From Epiperipatus broadwayi (lineage: Eukaryota; Onychophora; Udeonychophora; Euonychophora; Peripatidae): a DNA stretch of 64,000 nt. The notes beneath the pieces were generated by a model. It ran no database searches, had not been told where the DNA came from, and saw nothing but the letters and a program-made list of their open reading frames with translations. Location of the stretch: positions 1 through 64,000 of the forward strand of contig JAQFVV010012982.1 of assembly GCA_028023455.1 (NCBI GenBank), given 5' to 3'. Shown here in pieces: positions 33,545 to 47,924 of the stretch; the stretch's first letter is position 1; every line of letters begins with the position of its first letter. The position numbers and the translations under genes were made by a program.

Positions 33545-34898
33545 ACACGAGAAAAAAAAATATTGTTACAATAAAGTAACATAAATTCATTAGAATTTTC
33601 ATTTATAAACAGTTTACAAAAAACAATATGATGTAAAAGTAGAATGTATAGAGGGAATACTTTTATTCTGATTAATGATTACAAATATCCAAAGAATGAC
33701 TACTTACATTCGATCCAAAATGGCTTAAATTATTATCATAAAACTAAATTGTAATGTTCAAACAATTTTTTTATTCATTGATTGCTAATTTTAATCATGA
33801 AAATTATTTTTTTCTCCCACAATTCAGAGGAAGAATCTTAAACAGATTATATATTTTATACATTAACTTGTACTAAACTAGTAATAGCCAAATTACAAGT
33901 CAATAATATGGATTACTAAATGCCATATTAAATCAAATAAATAATAAGGTGAGTTGCTTGAAAGGTAAGTTGTCAAATAACAGATTAATCACAGCAGTAA
34001 ATTTTAATTGATAAATGTGAGCTTTTTTTAATGTTTTTATTTAACTTCTGATTTGTGGTTTCTGCATTAAGATAAAATCTTGTAATTCAACTTTTGCACA
34101 TTTTCTAATTTTTATCTAATTGAAACTTTGCTTATATATATATTTTCCAATGACAACACTCTTTTAGAGCTTGCAAACAATTTTAGCAAACAAAATTAGT
34201 GAAAATTTTAAATTTTTAATGTTACATATGACATTGATGCTGGCTGTGTAATGTTACTAATTGTAATTTAAAACTGAATGATTCATTGAAAACAAATGTG
34301 ATTTTGTTAAACATTTTGAAATTACCAAGTAAGTTTGTTTTCCCAAATATTCTAAATTATTATTTCATAATGAGTAACAAAAACATTAAAATATAGACTG
34401 TTGTTTTTGCCACTATAATCATGGAATAAAAGTGAAAACAAATAAAAATGGCAAATGATCATATATATAAAATGAAAAATAAAAATTAAAGAAATGGGTT
34501 TTATTTATATGAGATTTCCACATTTTTATCTTTGGTTGTATCATATAAAAAATTTTGTGAAAGTTGATGAAAATTTAATTTTTATTTTTTAATGCATTTA
34601 TAGATTGGTTTTAACTAAAAGTCTACCCTTTGATTTTTCTTTAAGGTCTTAAAGAAACAAAATAAGGCACATTCTTAATGTTCACTTTATATGTTCTTGT
34701 CATTGCATCTGTATTCATTAACATACATTGGTTACCTAAGTAAATTTATTGGCTTTTTATCTCTAATTTTAAGAAACACTGTGGTCTTTCTTTTCAGTTG
34801 CTTGAAAGTCTTTAACAGAAATATCAGGTAATTTTTCTTGAAGACAAAATGAGTATGTGTGTGAATACATTTTTTAAAAATAAATATTTGTTATTATG
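33545..34898. other. AT-rich noncoding stretch, right outer arm
   Basis: Mirror of 38-1389. Nothing recognised. Confidence 0.6.
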
Positions 34899-34915
34899 AT
34901 ATATATATATATATT
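34899..34915. repeat. (AT)n at outer edge of right arm
   Basis: Short AT run directly after the last base that pairs with the left arm. Beyond it the sequence has no partner inside this window. Confidence 0.9.
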
Positions 34916-37900
34916 GTACCCTCACTTCCAGAAATATAATATAACTTAAAATATGACTAGCTCAATTAAATTGTTATGCTCGACTAAAATATGTATAACT
35001 ATTATTAATATATTTTTATAATACTATATCTTATCAGATTTAGTACAACTAACAGAAAATTAATATAGTTCAATATCATGTACTAATTAAATAAGTATTT
35101 ATTAAATCATGAGACTATGAAGTGAAGTTACAAGTGGTAATATGAATTTACATTGAGCCTATGTCTTCGAAGACATTATCTCAATGGCATAAGAATACTA
35201 TCACCTCTTTATTATCTCATTAATACATCTATAGCACTCCTATGTCTTTTATAAAAATTAACTAACTTCAATAACAGTAATAAATAAATCTCAATCTTTT
35301 ATCAAAGAAATATAACTAAATAATCTCAGGTTCTTTTAATTATCTTAAAGTAATAATACTTCTTGCAGATAGGCATGATAAGGGATTTAATATCAAACCT
35401 AACTACACCTAACTTATAATGATAATAAATAACTAATAGTAACAATCTCCAGTGTATAAGTTAACCTTATCTATTTTATTATACTACTAATCATTAAGAA
35501 AACAAGTAAATCATCTACATGTCTTTCATCTTCATATAGTATCTTAATTAAGAATATAATAAAATCTTATAATCTAATAATATGTGGCAATAAATAATAT
35601 TATACTTTTATATTATGCATTATAACTATTTCATGACATAATAACATAATATGTTAATATCAATGAATTTCTATAAATTATATTAAGAAAATACTGTATT
35701 TCTTTTTTTAAAAAAAATAATAATAATTTAATTCATATTGTGCAAATATTATGTTTTATTCAAATTATCTGTTGTCAAATGCTGTGGTGCAAAATAATGA
35801 ATTCGACACACTTTTAAAACAACTTAAACAAATTTATTTACATCAACTTTAATAAACAACTTATATACATTATTTACATTATAAGTGGAAATCAAGAAAA
35901 ATAAAATAAGAAAAATAATAATAATACAAGATTCTTACATTGTTGTTATTTCTATAATCCAAAATAAATAATCCATACATTTCTTAAATGTTTTATTAGT
36001 AACATGTAATTGAGTCTATGAACTTATATTTTACTAGATATCATTTATAATCACTTAGTACAATAGAAGGCTTTTATGTAAAATATCACTTATATAGCAC
36101 ATGTAAAATAAACAAACTTTAATAATTAAAATGCTACTCCATTTAAGTATTCTAGCTATTTCTATTATAATGTAAATATTATGTATTACATTTATTATTA
36201 GCATTAACTAAATATCAACTAATGTATAGATTGATATAACTTTGTAATATTATGTGACTTTTATTGATTACATAATTATTTACTTCATTCTGATGTAATT
36301 TCATAATATATGTCTTACCAAAATATGCAATACATATATGTTCTTTTCTTAAAAAAAAATATTTTTAAAATTATTCAACAATTTTGTGAAGACGAAATTT
36401 TTATTTATAAATTACCAATTTATAAAGTTATTATATTAAAATAAAATTCTATGATTCTTTTCCATTTAAACTATTATTCTTCTCTACTTGTTATTCCTAT
36501 TCCCTCTTAATAAAACCCTATCTTCAAATATCATTCTAATCTTATTTAACTTTAGTATCAGCTTACCAATTTTTAAAAAAAAAATGACTATCCAAACTCT
36601 ATTATATCTCATCATCTATATCTGATAAACCCTTCAAACAAAATATAAATTTCTATATAAAATTAATTTAACTTGTCTAATAAAAAAAATATAAAAAAAT
36701 ATAGATATATATATTTTTTTTACTTCTTACTAACTTGAAAATAAATATAAATGACTCATACTAATATAATAAATCAAATTCCTAATATTGTAACAAAAAA
36801 CATTAAAGTGTATTCATAAAAGAATCATATAATTATTTCTGGATAACTCTTATTACGTTGTAATAAATTTATATTGTAAAATAAAGTATGCATATTAAAA
36901 TAAAACTATTATTGATAATATTATGTGTGTATGTCCTTTAAATATTTATCCATTCACTCAACAATCAAATAATACTTGGTTTATCTAAAGAAAACAAAGT
37001 AAAAATACATTAAATTATTAATATTCTATAATTATTACCATAAATGATACTCCAATTTATAATCAACCAAACGATGTCCTCCAGGATTATAGTTTTACAA
37101 AAATAATATCACATTTATACTCAACAATTATTCTTAAATTATTACGTGTTATGAAATTAGATAAAAAATAAACTTTATGAAATTAAGTGTTATATTAATG
37201 TGTAATTACTTTTAAAATGTACCTCTCTTATCTTTAATAGATCAATAAATAATTAAATATCTATGTTAGTTAAGAAAACAAAATATGTTACATAAAATCC
37301 AACGGTGTCTTCTTTCCACCCACAATTGTTCTTTTTTTTTCCTAGGCACAACATTTTACCAACACCACTTCCTTTTTCCGGTACATCACGTGTTTAAACA
37401 GTTCTTATGAAATAAATGAAAAATGTTTTTTTTTTTTTTTTTAAAAAAATAAGATAAAATAAGTTCCACCATAAAGAAACAAAATAATAATTAAAACAGT
37501 TTATAGGATCCGGATTTATTTAAAAGTTATTATCTTCCTAGGATTAATCAATATTTAAATGTTTAATCTAAGTTTTATAAAAAATTGACTTGGATATCCA
37601 CGTATACTTATTTGCGCATTCTTTAACAAATATTTAGGTAAAATCAATCTCCAAATTCTTCTGTACGACCAGCGTCCAGACTTTACTATATAATATTTTT
37701 CTTTTTACAGGTATTTGTTTACCAATTAAATTTCCGATTTATCTGCCTTTTAAAATTATCGAAATCTAGTCTTTTAAACAATAAAGACTTAATAAGGCAA
37801 GTATTTCTGCAATTATTATAAACTTCCATATCTTTACCAAAAGATATATTAAAATATATAATTTTAAAAAATACTTTCTTCATAAAGAAGTATTTATCTT

Positions 37901-39300
37901 TCTTTAAAATATTTGTTTATAAAAAATTAATTATAATCAACTTTTAAATTCATATAATGTCCAATATATTATTTTTATCCAACTAGTAATTCTCTTAGTT
38001 AATCCAGCGTTCAATATATTTGTAATATAAGGTTTCCAACATATTTTATCATTATACGATATTTTCATGATTATTTGATAGTAAAATTGAGCCTTGATAG
38101 AGACGATCAATAGGGAACTATAAATAAATTAGCACTGCATATTAAACGGTAAACTTTTTATAAAATTATTTAAAACTACTCTCTTATAAATTAAGAAACT
38201 ATTACGAGAGCGTCTATAATTTTTTACTTAGCTATATTTAATAGCACACTTCACTTAAAAGAAATTACAATCCCCCTGAACAATTGAACCTCGGTTTTTA
38301 TACCGGAAGAAATTACCCACTTGATTGGTAAATTAAACAATCACCTTGCTAGCCTATTTACATATCTTACCAACAATACAAAATTAAAAATAAATATTGA
38401 CTTATTTAATATTTATTATTTATTACATTACTTAATTCTTAAATTAATTTTTATCATTTATTTAAATCCATTAAACATTTTTAAAAAAGATATGTTTTAC
38501 TTTATTTCACTTTTAACTTTTATAAGACTATTTTTCTAAACAAACTAAGTCTATTTTTATTCATTATATTTTTTAAACAGTATTTTAAAAATCAGATTTA
38601 ATATTTCCCACCAATTATTTTTATTTTATCTCGTGATAGCCAATATAATATTTATAAATTTTATAATAGAATTTTAAAACAGTTTTGCAACTTTACTAAA
38701 AAAAAACTTACAAGCATATGTGTACATATGTCTATCTGTCACCTGATTTACAACACAGATATAAACGCTTGTAATTATCTAAAAATAAACTAACAATTCA
38801 ATTTTATAAAATAAATATTTTTTTAAAACAAATAATATACTATAACAACTGTAAAATAATAATTCGATATTATAAAATCAAATATTAATCTTCTCTTATA
38901 TACTATTAATAACATAATATTTATATTCACTTACTAAATATTAATCTTTATCAATAATAAATATATATGCATTTAATTTTAACTTGTTTTTTTTTATTTT
39001 AAAACTTTTAGCTTTAAACATTTATTTACAAAACTTATCAATGCAGTATTAATCATGGCCAGTTTTCCCAACCATATAATATTATCATTTTTTTTTATTG
39101 AAACGTCTCCCTCAAATATTAGCACAATTTCACATATCAAATATTCATAGTTTACTTTAGTTAAATTTTTGAAAGATTATTATAAATAAAATCAACATCA
39201 TATAGCTATAATATATCTTAAATTTAAATTTTTTTTAACAAATTGATATAACAATTTGTATGGAGACCCATACAAAAGGGCACAATATATATATATATAT
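34916..39300. other. Very AT-rich unique stretch, no gene seen
   Basis: First sequence beyond the right arm that has no partner in the window. Composition is extreme, with many poly-A/T runs. Slightly more complex patches are at about 35,778-35,830 (GCTGTGGTGCAAAATAATGA) and 37,300-37,400 (CATCACGTG). The 72-codon frame at 38321-38539 is Ile/Leu/Phe-rich and typical of chance frames in AT-rich DNA. A (TA)n lies at about 39,285-39,301. Confidence 0.5.
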
Positions 39301-39319
39301 ATGAACTAAAATATGATCA

Positions 39320-42070
39320 TTATCCTCAGGAGACTGTAAAGCCACCAACCAAGGCAGCAGTTTGATGGCCAAAAGTAGAGGGAGCTAAGAATCTCCTGGT
39401 TGCATATTAAGGCAACTGCAGATCACATTTAAGTGAAAGAAGATTTCACAAATTGGAAGAATTGTCTAATGTTAAATGAGGAATTATTGGACTTTATGAA
39501 GTTAGAGAACATTTTGAACTTTATGATATCAGAAAAAAGGTGACAAGACAATCAATTTAAAAAGTGATATGAACATTATTACAAAGACACAAATATTAAA
39601 AAAACAAAATGAATCAGGTCAATATAAATAAAAATTGGAAGAATAACATTTGGAAGATTCATGGTATATTAGACAAAGTTTCAAGATTAGTTATTCAACT
39701 TAATGAAAATATCAGATGCAGTTAATTCAGATTTATACTCTGATAAGTTCTGATTATGATGAAGATCTTTATATGGATGTACAAAATGCTTCTGATCAGT
39801 CCAAACAACATTTTAAAATTGTCATGGAAGACTTTAATTAGTAAATGATTGAATGATAAAAATGCTATGGGCAACTATAATTATAGTGATAAAAATGAAA
39901 GAGGACATGGATTTGTGGAATGTGCAAAAAAAAGAAGAATTGTATATTATGATTTCTTTCTTTGAAAAAAAAAAGGCTAAACAGAAATGGGCATGGAAGC
40001 ATCCAAATGAAGCAACAACAGAATTGGATTATATTTTGACTAACAGAAAATATGTATTTCAAGATTGTAATGTTCTTATTAGATTCAACACAGGAACTGA
40101 TTATAAATTAGAGAGATATAAGACATGTGATAATGCAAACTAGAGAGACAAAAATTATTTAAAAAAACAAACAAACAATATTCTTAGTTGATATTCCTAA
40201 CTTTCACAAACATTCCAATGAATTAATTTAGAAGTTGCAAATTGTTTTAAAATATTAAAGATCTTGAAGATAATTGAGATTTGAATAGAATTAATAGGAA
40301 AATAACTCTTTCACTATTAAAAATATAAGAAAATATAATTGTGAATTAATAAGGAAAACTACAGAAAAGAATAAAAAATCTCAAAATTATAAAAACAACC
40401 TCTTGATAATGGTATAAAATTTATTTCTATAATAAGAAAAAATGGAACTATTACTAAAAAAAAAATGAGATTAAAAAATGTGTGGAAGAATTCTATAGAG
40501 AATTATATAGTAATAAAAACAAGAAAACAAAGTATCCTGTACAATTACTTCATCTTTTGAACTGCCCAGTATTTTAAATAAAGAGATGAGACAAGCAATT
40601 AAATCTATGAAAAAGAAAAAAGTTACAGGAAATGAGGAAATTATAATCGATATTTTAAGAGAACTACACAAAGAAATAGAAAAATTGTTGGCAAATTATG
40701 TACCAAATGTCAAAATGGTAAGATGTACTAGATGATTGCAAGAATGCAATAGTAATATTGATATTTAAGAAAAGTGATGAATAAGATATTAGAAATTATA
40801 GATTTATTCATCTTTTGTAAATTCTGTACAATATTTTTACCAAAATAATTCCCACTCATCTACAGTAAACTTTGGATTTTAAGTAAAAAGACTAGGCTGG
40901 ATTTAACAGAGGTTTTGGCACAGTTGATCACATCCAAGTATCAAAAGAACTTATAAAAAAGAGCAAAAAAAAATATGCTGCCATTATGCTTTTGATTTAT
41001 AGATTATGAAAAGGCCTTTAATTTTATAAGCATTTCTACAAGAATTATAGCATTGGATCATCAATAATTACATCTAGGATATTATCATATTTTGTAAAAT
41101 ATTATTAAAATGCAACAGCAATGATTAGATTACATAATGATGATAAGAAGATTAACATTAAGAAAGGTGTATGACAGAGTGACTCCATATCTTCTAAACT
41201 TTTTATAACAGTTTTACAAAAGTATTTTGTGGATTAAAATGGAAGCAAATGATGCAAAAAAAAAATGGAGATTATTTAAATCATTTATATTTTGCAATGG
41301 CATAATTATTTTTGCAAATAAATGCTTCAGAACTTCAGGAAATACTTCAAAACATAAATCAGACAAAAATAAGACAGTATGACTATTAGCTAAAAAAGAC
41401 TAATGTTCAATAGGATTTTCTCAGAAGAAGAAAATAACGATTAATAATGAAGAATTAAAAGTTAACATCTACAAATACCTTAGTTAGTTTATTAATATAG
41501 AAAGAAACGTAATGGATGACGTTAATCAAAAAGTTATACTCAGATGGAGTCCTTTTGGTAAAAATAACTTAATATTAAAAGAAAATATATGCCTATATAT
41601 TTGAAAAGGAGTTTTTTAATCCATATGTTGTATCAGCTCTTATATATAGATCTGAAACTTGGACATTTAATCGAGGATCAATTGAAAAATTTCACATTAC
41701 TCAATAAGTATGGAAAGATGCATGTTAGAAAAACAACAAGAAATTGTAAAAACAAAATAATTGAATGAGAGACCAAACAGATATTACTGACATCATTGAA
41801 AGAATTAAGAGATTGAATTGGAGCTGGAATAGACATATTGATAGAAGAAATGATAATAAATAGACAGTTGAAATGTTGAACCAGATCGCAAGAGATTTTA
41901 AAAGACCTGGTAAGAGACCACATGTGAGATGGATGGAAGAAATAATGAAGTTTGCTAATGAGATGTAGAAAAAACAGGCTAAAGTTCAGAGAAACTAGAT
42001 TAAACTTGGAGGATCGATAATGGTTGAAATGATGATGATGATTGCATTTATGTCAATAAAACACTTTCAT
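39320..42070 (+). pseudogene. Decayed non-LTR retrotransposon (RTE/CR1-type EN and RT)
   Basis: Broken by many stops and frameshifts but readable in order on the plus strand. About 39,860-40,140 encodes an endonuclease part with NERGHGFVECAKK, then KQKWAWKHPNEATTELDYIL and TGTDYKLER, matching the apurinic-type endonuclease motifs (NERG, W.W.SP, D.IL, GSDH). About 40,890-41,040 encodes RGFGTVDHI and FIDYEKAFN (RT motif A region). About 41,450-41,560 matches the YLG region, and 41,600-41,960 matches the C-terminal SETW, MER and PGKRPHVRWME segment. It ends near a GATGATGATGAT microsatellite tail (about 42,030). Long dead. The clade assignment is inferred from motif style. Confidence 0.7.
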
Positions 42071-43157
42071 TATTTTTCTTTTATTCTACTTTGCTTATTC
42101 TCTTATTACCTGCCTAGGGCGATGACACGTTGAAGGCTTTGCGTGTAAATGTAATATTTATTTTCTTTGAATTTATTTTAAAGTCAATTATTTACTTGTA
42201 ATTAATCTTTTATCTTTAGCATCAATGTAACAGTTTTCAAATTTTATTATATTTCATTTTACTATAAAAGAAATCAAGTTTAGATAATTTAGTATTAATT
42301 AAGTGTGAATTTGTTATCGCACAATTTTTCCTTGATTTTTTAAATAAATATAGTACTACATATGTCAAGTTGTTGACTGTCTTAAATTTCAGAAGCCAGT
42401 TAAACATTATGTATACAGAAGTTGACAATTATATTTTTAAATTGTTCTCATTTATAAATGTTTTAAAGAGAAACTGAATTGAATGAAATGTTTGACTTAA
42501 TCAACGCTGAGAAAAGTGAATTCTTTTTCCGCATTAGAAAATCAGCACAAAGCTGTCAATATATAATTAAAATATGAAGTGTTTTACTTCTTTAAATATT
42601 ATTTTTATTATATAAAATAAATTTATTTGCAGAATTACGTATAAACGTTACTCAAATCATAATGTTAAACCGTTACAAATTAAAATGACTAATTAGAGCA
42701 ATAACCAACCAGTATAAAGGAATATGACAAAGATTCGATAGCTACATATAGCTAGATGTTAAGCATTCAAATGTATATAAGAGGTAAAATACAAATCCAC
42801 AATTTTACCATTAATGCAAGATACATTTGCACTTGTAGAATCATTAAAATAGCACATTAACTGCATATATTTGTTCTTATGTAGTTACTTGTGCATTATC
42901 TTTTGAAAAAACGATTCAATTTAAAAAACTTTCATGCCATATTGTCTTCATATTAATGATATACAGATTAGTGGTAAAATAGAATTATCATGTTTAAATT
43001 CAGATTGGAAAATATTGTTGTGAATGCAATTCAGAATTTACTTAAATGAGATTTCATGATTACTTTAGTTCTCTTATGTAAACTTATTGAGGGGAGAACT
43101 TAATTATTATTTAAATAGTCTATTATTTGCTGATTACGTATGGAATATAATAATATT
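42071..43157. other. AT-rich noncoding stretch
   Basis: No element recognised. A GC-richer patch GGCGATGACACGTTGAAGGC is at about 42,119. Confidence 0.45.
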
Positions 43158-43260
43158 TACTAAGGCTGTAAACCTTAAGAATATGCGCATGAAAATGCGA
43201 AGGTAGGGACCTCTACAGGCCCATATAGAAAGGAACCAACCTCCAGCATGTGCTTATATG
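43158..43260 (+). repeat. Short dispersed repeat containing GGGACCTCTACAGG (third copy)
   Basis: Shares TATTTACTNAGGCTGTAA, GCATATGCG-type and GGGACCTCTACAGG blocks with 1836-1920 and its mirror. About 15-20 percent diverged by eye. Confidence 0.55.
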
Positions 43261-45459
43261 AATCTACATATTACATAAGTAGTCAGCGCTATATAAATAG
43301 TAGGCTATTTGTTACAGTAAATTCAAAATTTACTATTTATTTCTAATCACAGGTGGTTAAAAATGAGATTCGATCTCTCTCCTGCTACAGAATAAATAAG
43401 TTTATATTATTCACTTAACAATTTATAACTCAAGCACACAATAGGTTAAAGCATAGTGAGCAAAGGTTGTCTTATATACATATAAGCTCTAAGCATAAGC
43501 TACACTTATGATTTTTAAACTGATGTTTATGGGTGAATGCATGTACATTTAAAAAATACGTGCATGACTGGAGTTTGTTTCCTTCTTTATATTAATTACC
43601 ATTTAGTAAATAAGACTGTTTAGACGGTGATTCATGGAGGTAAAGCAATTATCTTTGTCTTTTTTTCACATTACCTGACTTTTTTGACAAGATTGTCTCT
43701 TATGTATTGGGTTCTCACAATCATTCATCTTTGATGCAGACAAAATCAAATAACTATTTTTTAATTTATGATAAATATAAATGTTATGCCACAATTTATA
43801 AAATGTTACCCAACTACCAAGAATAAAAAAAAACAACTATAATGTTGGTAGATAAGTGGTGAAAATGTTTCCTTTGAGAAAGTTTTAAATAATTTTTAAA
43901 TAGAGGAAAAAAAAAACATTCATATTTTGAAAGATAATTTTACATCTTAATAGCCAACTTAATATCAAAAAAATTAACTTCTCTAAACTACATTCTTTTT
44001 TTATAAGAGAGTTTAAAGAGAATTATTTGGCTGAGGATTTTAATAAAAGTATCATTGAATAAGTCTATAAAAAGTAGGCTGTCTTTCCAACAATATTATA
44101 AAGTTTACCTGTAGGATTAAATGACCATCTGTGAGATCTATTCACAAAGATAGTCTGTCTGATGTATTGACGTAATAGTTTTAAATCATTACTATTAAAT
44201 GTATTCCCTATAGTCGAGTCCTTAACATTTTGTCAACAATTTAAAATGTGCAGAACAGAATTAAGAATTTAAGGACTTATTAATGTCTGCTATGGTTGTA
44301 TTAAATAAGAAACTATATACATCAAGTATCATTAATTCCTACTTGGAAATTTCTCTTTAAGCTCCTATTTCACAATATTTTGGCATTGTAGAAAATAGTT
44401 TTTGATTAAGCTTTTTCATTTAAAATGTTGTTAGATTTTGTCATCAGTGTGTATAATAATAGTAAAAAAAAAAACATGGAAAGACTTGCTGAAAAAAAGA
44501 AAAAAAAACAATATTTAATAAAATAAAAGAACTCGCCATTTGTGAGAATTTAATTAAATAGCTTCTTATAGTTATATACTATGAAGGACTGATATGATTA
44601 CACTAAGCAAAAAATTGTAAATTTCAAATGCATACAGAAAAGAAAATATGCAAAAAAGGATAAGATAGATTTAACAGTAATAAAAAAACTAGAGATATCA
44701 TTATTAAATGTTATAAATATATACATATATCTACATTTGGATAGATGACATATATAAGCATAAAATCTCAAACAGAAGATAAATAATTTATGTGAGAACT
44801 TTGTGGTGTCACATAGATCATTACATTCTTAATAAATAAAATTTATAGATAAAAGTTTTGTTTTAAAGGAGGTTGAGGTTTTACCAAAAAAGATGTTTGA
44901 AAATATTGTATGTCTACTTTTTATTAAAACAAGCCAAAGATCAAAATTTTGAGGCTTAATTCACTGTCGTTCTTATTAGCAATGAATCTTGTCTGGTTTC
45001 TGATTTTCAGCATATTAATGTCCTGTTGTAGTATTTATCTAGTGATTATTATATTTTCAAATTTTGTATAGAAAGCTAGTGCAATTACTCTTTATTTTAT
45101 CAGTCTGGAAAATCATAGCTCAATAGTTAATTGGCTATTGCTTTCAGGTCGTAGAAGCTGGTGAGCAATCTCAGAAAGGTTTCTCTTTGAAATACTATCA
45201 CAATGCATAATTAATATAGTGGACAGCAAAGTGTAACTCTATCTCAATGTATATTCCATAAAAATAGTAAGATTTAATTTTGCATATTGAAAAATTCATT
45301 TTCACAGCCAATTGGATGACAAAGTTTGTTCTAAAACATTAAGTGAGAGATATTCTGGAACAATATTGCAGGATGAGTCACATTACACACTTAGAGTTTT
45401 TATTTTGTTACTATTCAGTATGAAAAGATTAACTGGTAATTATATTTTAAGTTTATTTC
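43261..45459. other. AT-rich noncoding stretch
   Basis: No recognisable gene or element. Numerous short homopolymers. Confidence 0.45.
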
Positions 45460-45478
45460 ATATATATATATATATATA
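45460..45478. repeat. (TA)n beside solo hammerhead element
   Basis: TA run directly before AAAAAGTCAGATGTC, the same kind of boundary seen at both hammerhead arrays. Confidence 0.9.
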
Positions 45479-45482
45479 ATAA

Positions 45483-45718
45483 AAAGTCAGATGTCATATG
45501 ACTAAAAGCTTGCATTATGCTAATGAGCCCCAAACAAGCTTTTTTTTATTATGATAAATGCTACTACAAGAGAAGGCATTCAAATCATCTTTATCTTAGA
45601 TTGACCCCATCCCCAGACCGGTTTCGACCTATGGGTCTCTTCAGTGAGGAGTTGGGACACTATATCATAATAAAAAATAAAAAAAGCTTGTTTAGGACTC
45701 ATTAGCATGCTATATTTG
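45483..45718. mobile_element. Solo family B hammerhead element with inverted ends
   Basis: Starts AAAAGTCAGATGTCATATGACT, then GCATTATGCTAATGAGCCCCAAACAAGC with an oligo-T, the CTACTACAAGAGAAGGCATTC block and the hammerhead. It closes with an oligo-A, AAGCTTGTTTAGGACTCATTAGCATGC, complementary to the start. It is therefore a single-ribozyme hairpin element of about 235 bp, lacking the roughly 200-bp GATCTGAAAC...CTGAACTTAATTCAG half of the array unit. The 62-codon frame inside is not a gene. Confidence 0.75.
45603..45658 (-). ncRNA. Hammerhead ribozyme, family B, solo copy
   Basis: 56-nt motif with intact core, stem II, GAAA, ACCGGT and GTC. One change at the outer stem I end (GGGTC in place of GGGAC) weakens only the last base pairs. 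Confidence 0.82.
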
Positions 45719-47924
45719 CATGATATAGGAATAAATTAAAACAGCATTCAAACACAATCTAGCTAATATAATAATTTAACTTTTAAAATAAAGAAGATAA
45801 AGCTCTACCTCAGAACTAATCATAAAGTTGCTTATGCAAGCAGTGATGTTAGAATTGCTAATGTTGAGAAAGTGATTTTTAGTTTAATTCAATTATTATC
45901 TGTGAAAATATAGTTATGAAGACAGTTTGAAGGATGTGTCTAATAATGCAGACAGAAACAATGCTATCCATCATGTTGATTGAGAAGAAATATGACGTAA
46001 AACTAGATATTGAGTCATCAATTACATTTATGCATTTACGTATATTCTTTAAAATTATATAAAAATATTCTGTCATTTGTAATTATCCTAGATAATGAAT
46101 AGTAAATAGATGATAATATTTCATATGATTCAATGTATTTTCACTATTTTTTCTCCTCTGGAAGGAATATACAAACTACATGTACATTTTCTAGTTTAAG
46201 ATAAGACATGACTTAAGAATAAATATCCTGGATAATTGAAGATTTTTTTTTTATTATTATTAAAATAGTTCTGTTGTTTAGATTGAATATAAAATTCCAT
46301 TAAAGTGAAAATAGTCAAAGATGTTTGTATTTATTGTATATCAACTTTAATTTTTGTTATGGCAAATAAGCTCACCATTATTTTCTATATAAAAAATGTA
46401 CAAATTTAGAAGTAAATGAAATTCATGTAAGCTATATATATAAATTTTCAACATAAATTAATTTTTTCTTAAAGTATATTTTTCTCTCAGGGCTTCAGTC
46501 TTTAGAAGAGTTTAGATTTTATAAAACTATTTTGACGTTCATGAGTAGGTTTGTTTAGCATTAATACATAATTGATATTATTGAGTTAAAGAAAACTTTG
46601 ACTATATCAATCTTTTGGGAAAGTATTTTATTTTTATTATAGTACGTTATGTTCTCTTGTTCATTCTCTTTGTTTCTATCAATGATTATATTAGATTCAT
46701 CTATTTCTTCTGTAATGGAACCTGTAGTTCTTTTATTATTATTATTATTTTTTGGGGGGCATTTTACTTTTTTTTTTTTTAAAAAAAAAAAAATCATCAT
46801 CTAAAATTGAGAACATATTTGTTTTGGAGGGAAGTTTTTTTGCCAAATTGCTCTAATATGGACATTTATCAATATGATAGCCACCAAATATAAACAAATG
46901 GCTTATATTTAAAATCAATGTACATGGAATTTAATCATAAATTAGTATAGACATCTATAATGAATGTTCATTAAATTATAAATCCTCAATTACTTAAAAT
47001 TCTGTTAAAATATAATCTCTAAATGGTAATTGTAACAGTCTTGCCTATAAATGTAACTTTTTAATAACTTTTCCTGTAACTGTAATTAGTTTTTATTTTA
47101 ATCTTTCTATAATCTGCGACCATGCCTATTTTGTATTCTAATTATTTATTTCATTTCTAAATTCATATGTTATGATATGCCATAATTTCAAAGCAGAGAA
47201 TAATTAATTTAATAAAATTTTGTGAAAGACAATTAGAAGCTCTCTAGTGTAATGTTCTGATTGCTTTTTAGCTGATAAAAATTGCTGCTTTGAAATCTAT
47301 TCTAAGAGATAACAACAGATCGCTACGCACTCTTTCTTATCTATATTTAATTACTTAATACATATTAGTCTGTTATTAAGGTTTGTGAATTATTATTATA
47401 TCTCTTAGTTAGATAACAAAATATATTTTCTCCTTCCTAGTTTCATCATAAAGGAATATATACATATTCAAAACTACTATTGAAAGTCTTTTATTTTTTA
47501 AATAATGATAAAATTTAGTATTATAATCTTTAAAAGGTAGTTTAATTAGGTTTTTTATTTGTTGATACTCCAGGAAATAGTGTTGAAGTCAGAGGAGTTT
47601 TTTTTTTATTAAATATAATGCAATTCATTTTTCCTGTCATCTGCCATATTTCTAAGTATCGCTTTGTTTTATTTCATAGGCATTTGAAAATAGTACTCAT
47701 GATTTTTTTGTTTTTGTAATTTGTATTTTAGGGTGATTTCAGAGATTCCTTCATTTTACCTTAGGCATTTTAATTTTACATAGATTTCAGAAATTTGTTG
47801 TTTTTGTTAATTTTTATTTTAGAGCATATTTCAGAGATATCCCATGAAAATCTTGGTATCAATATAATACAATCATTAAAATCAATCAACATTTAGACAA
47901 TCCCATATTAATAACAATCTATAA
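45719..47924. other. AT-rich noncoding stretch
   Basis: No gene recognised. Includes a T/A homopolymer knot at about 46,740-46,795. The last few hundred bases may be upstream parts of the LINE fossil that follows. Confidence 0.45.

Noticed and set aside
38321-38539. 72-codon frame at 38.3 kb
   Set aside because: Low-complexity Ile/Leu/Tyr composition with no recognisable motif.
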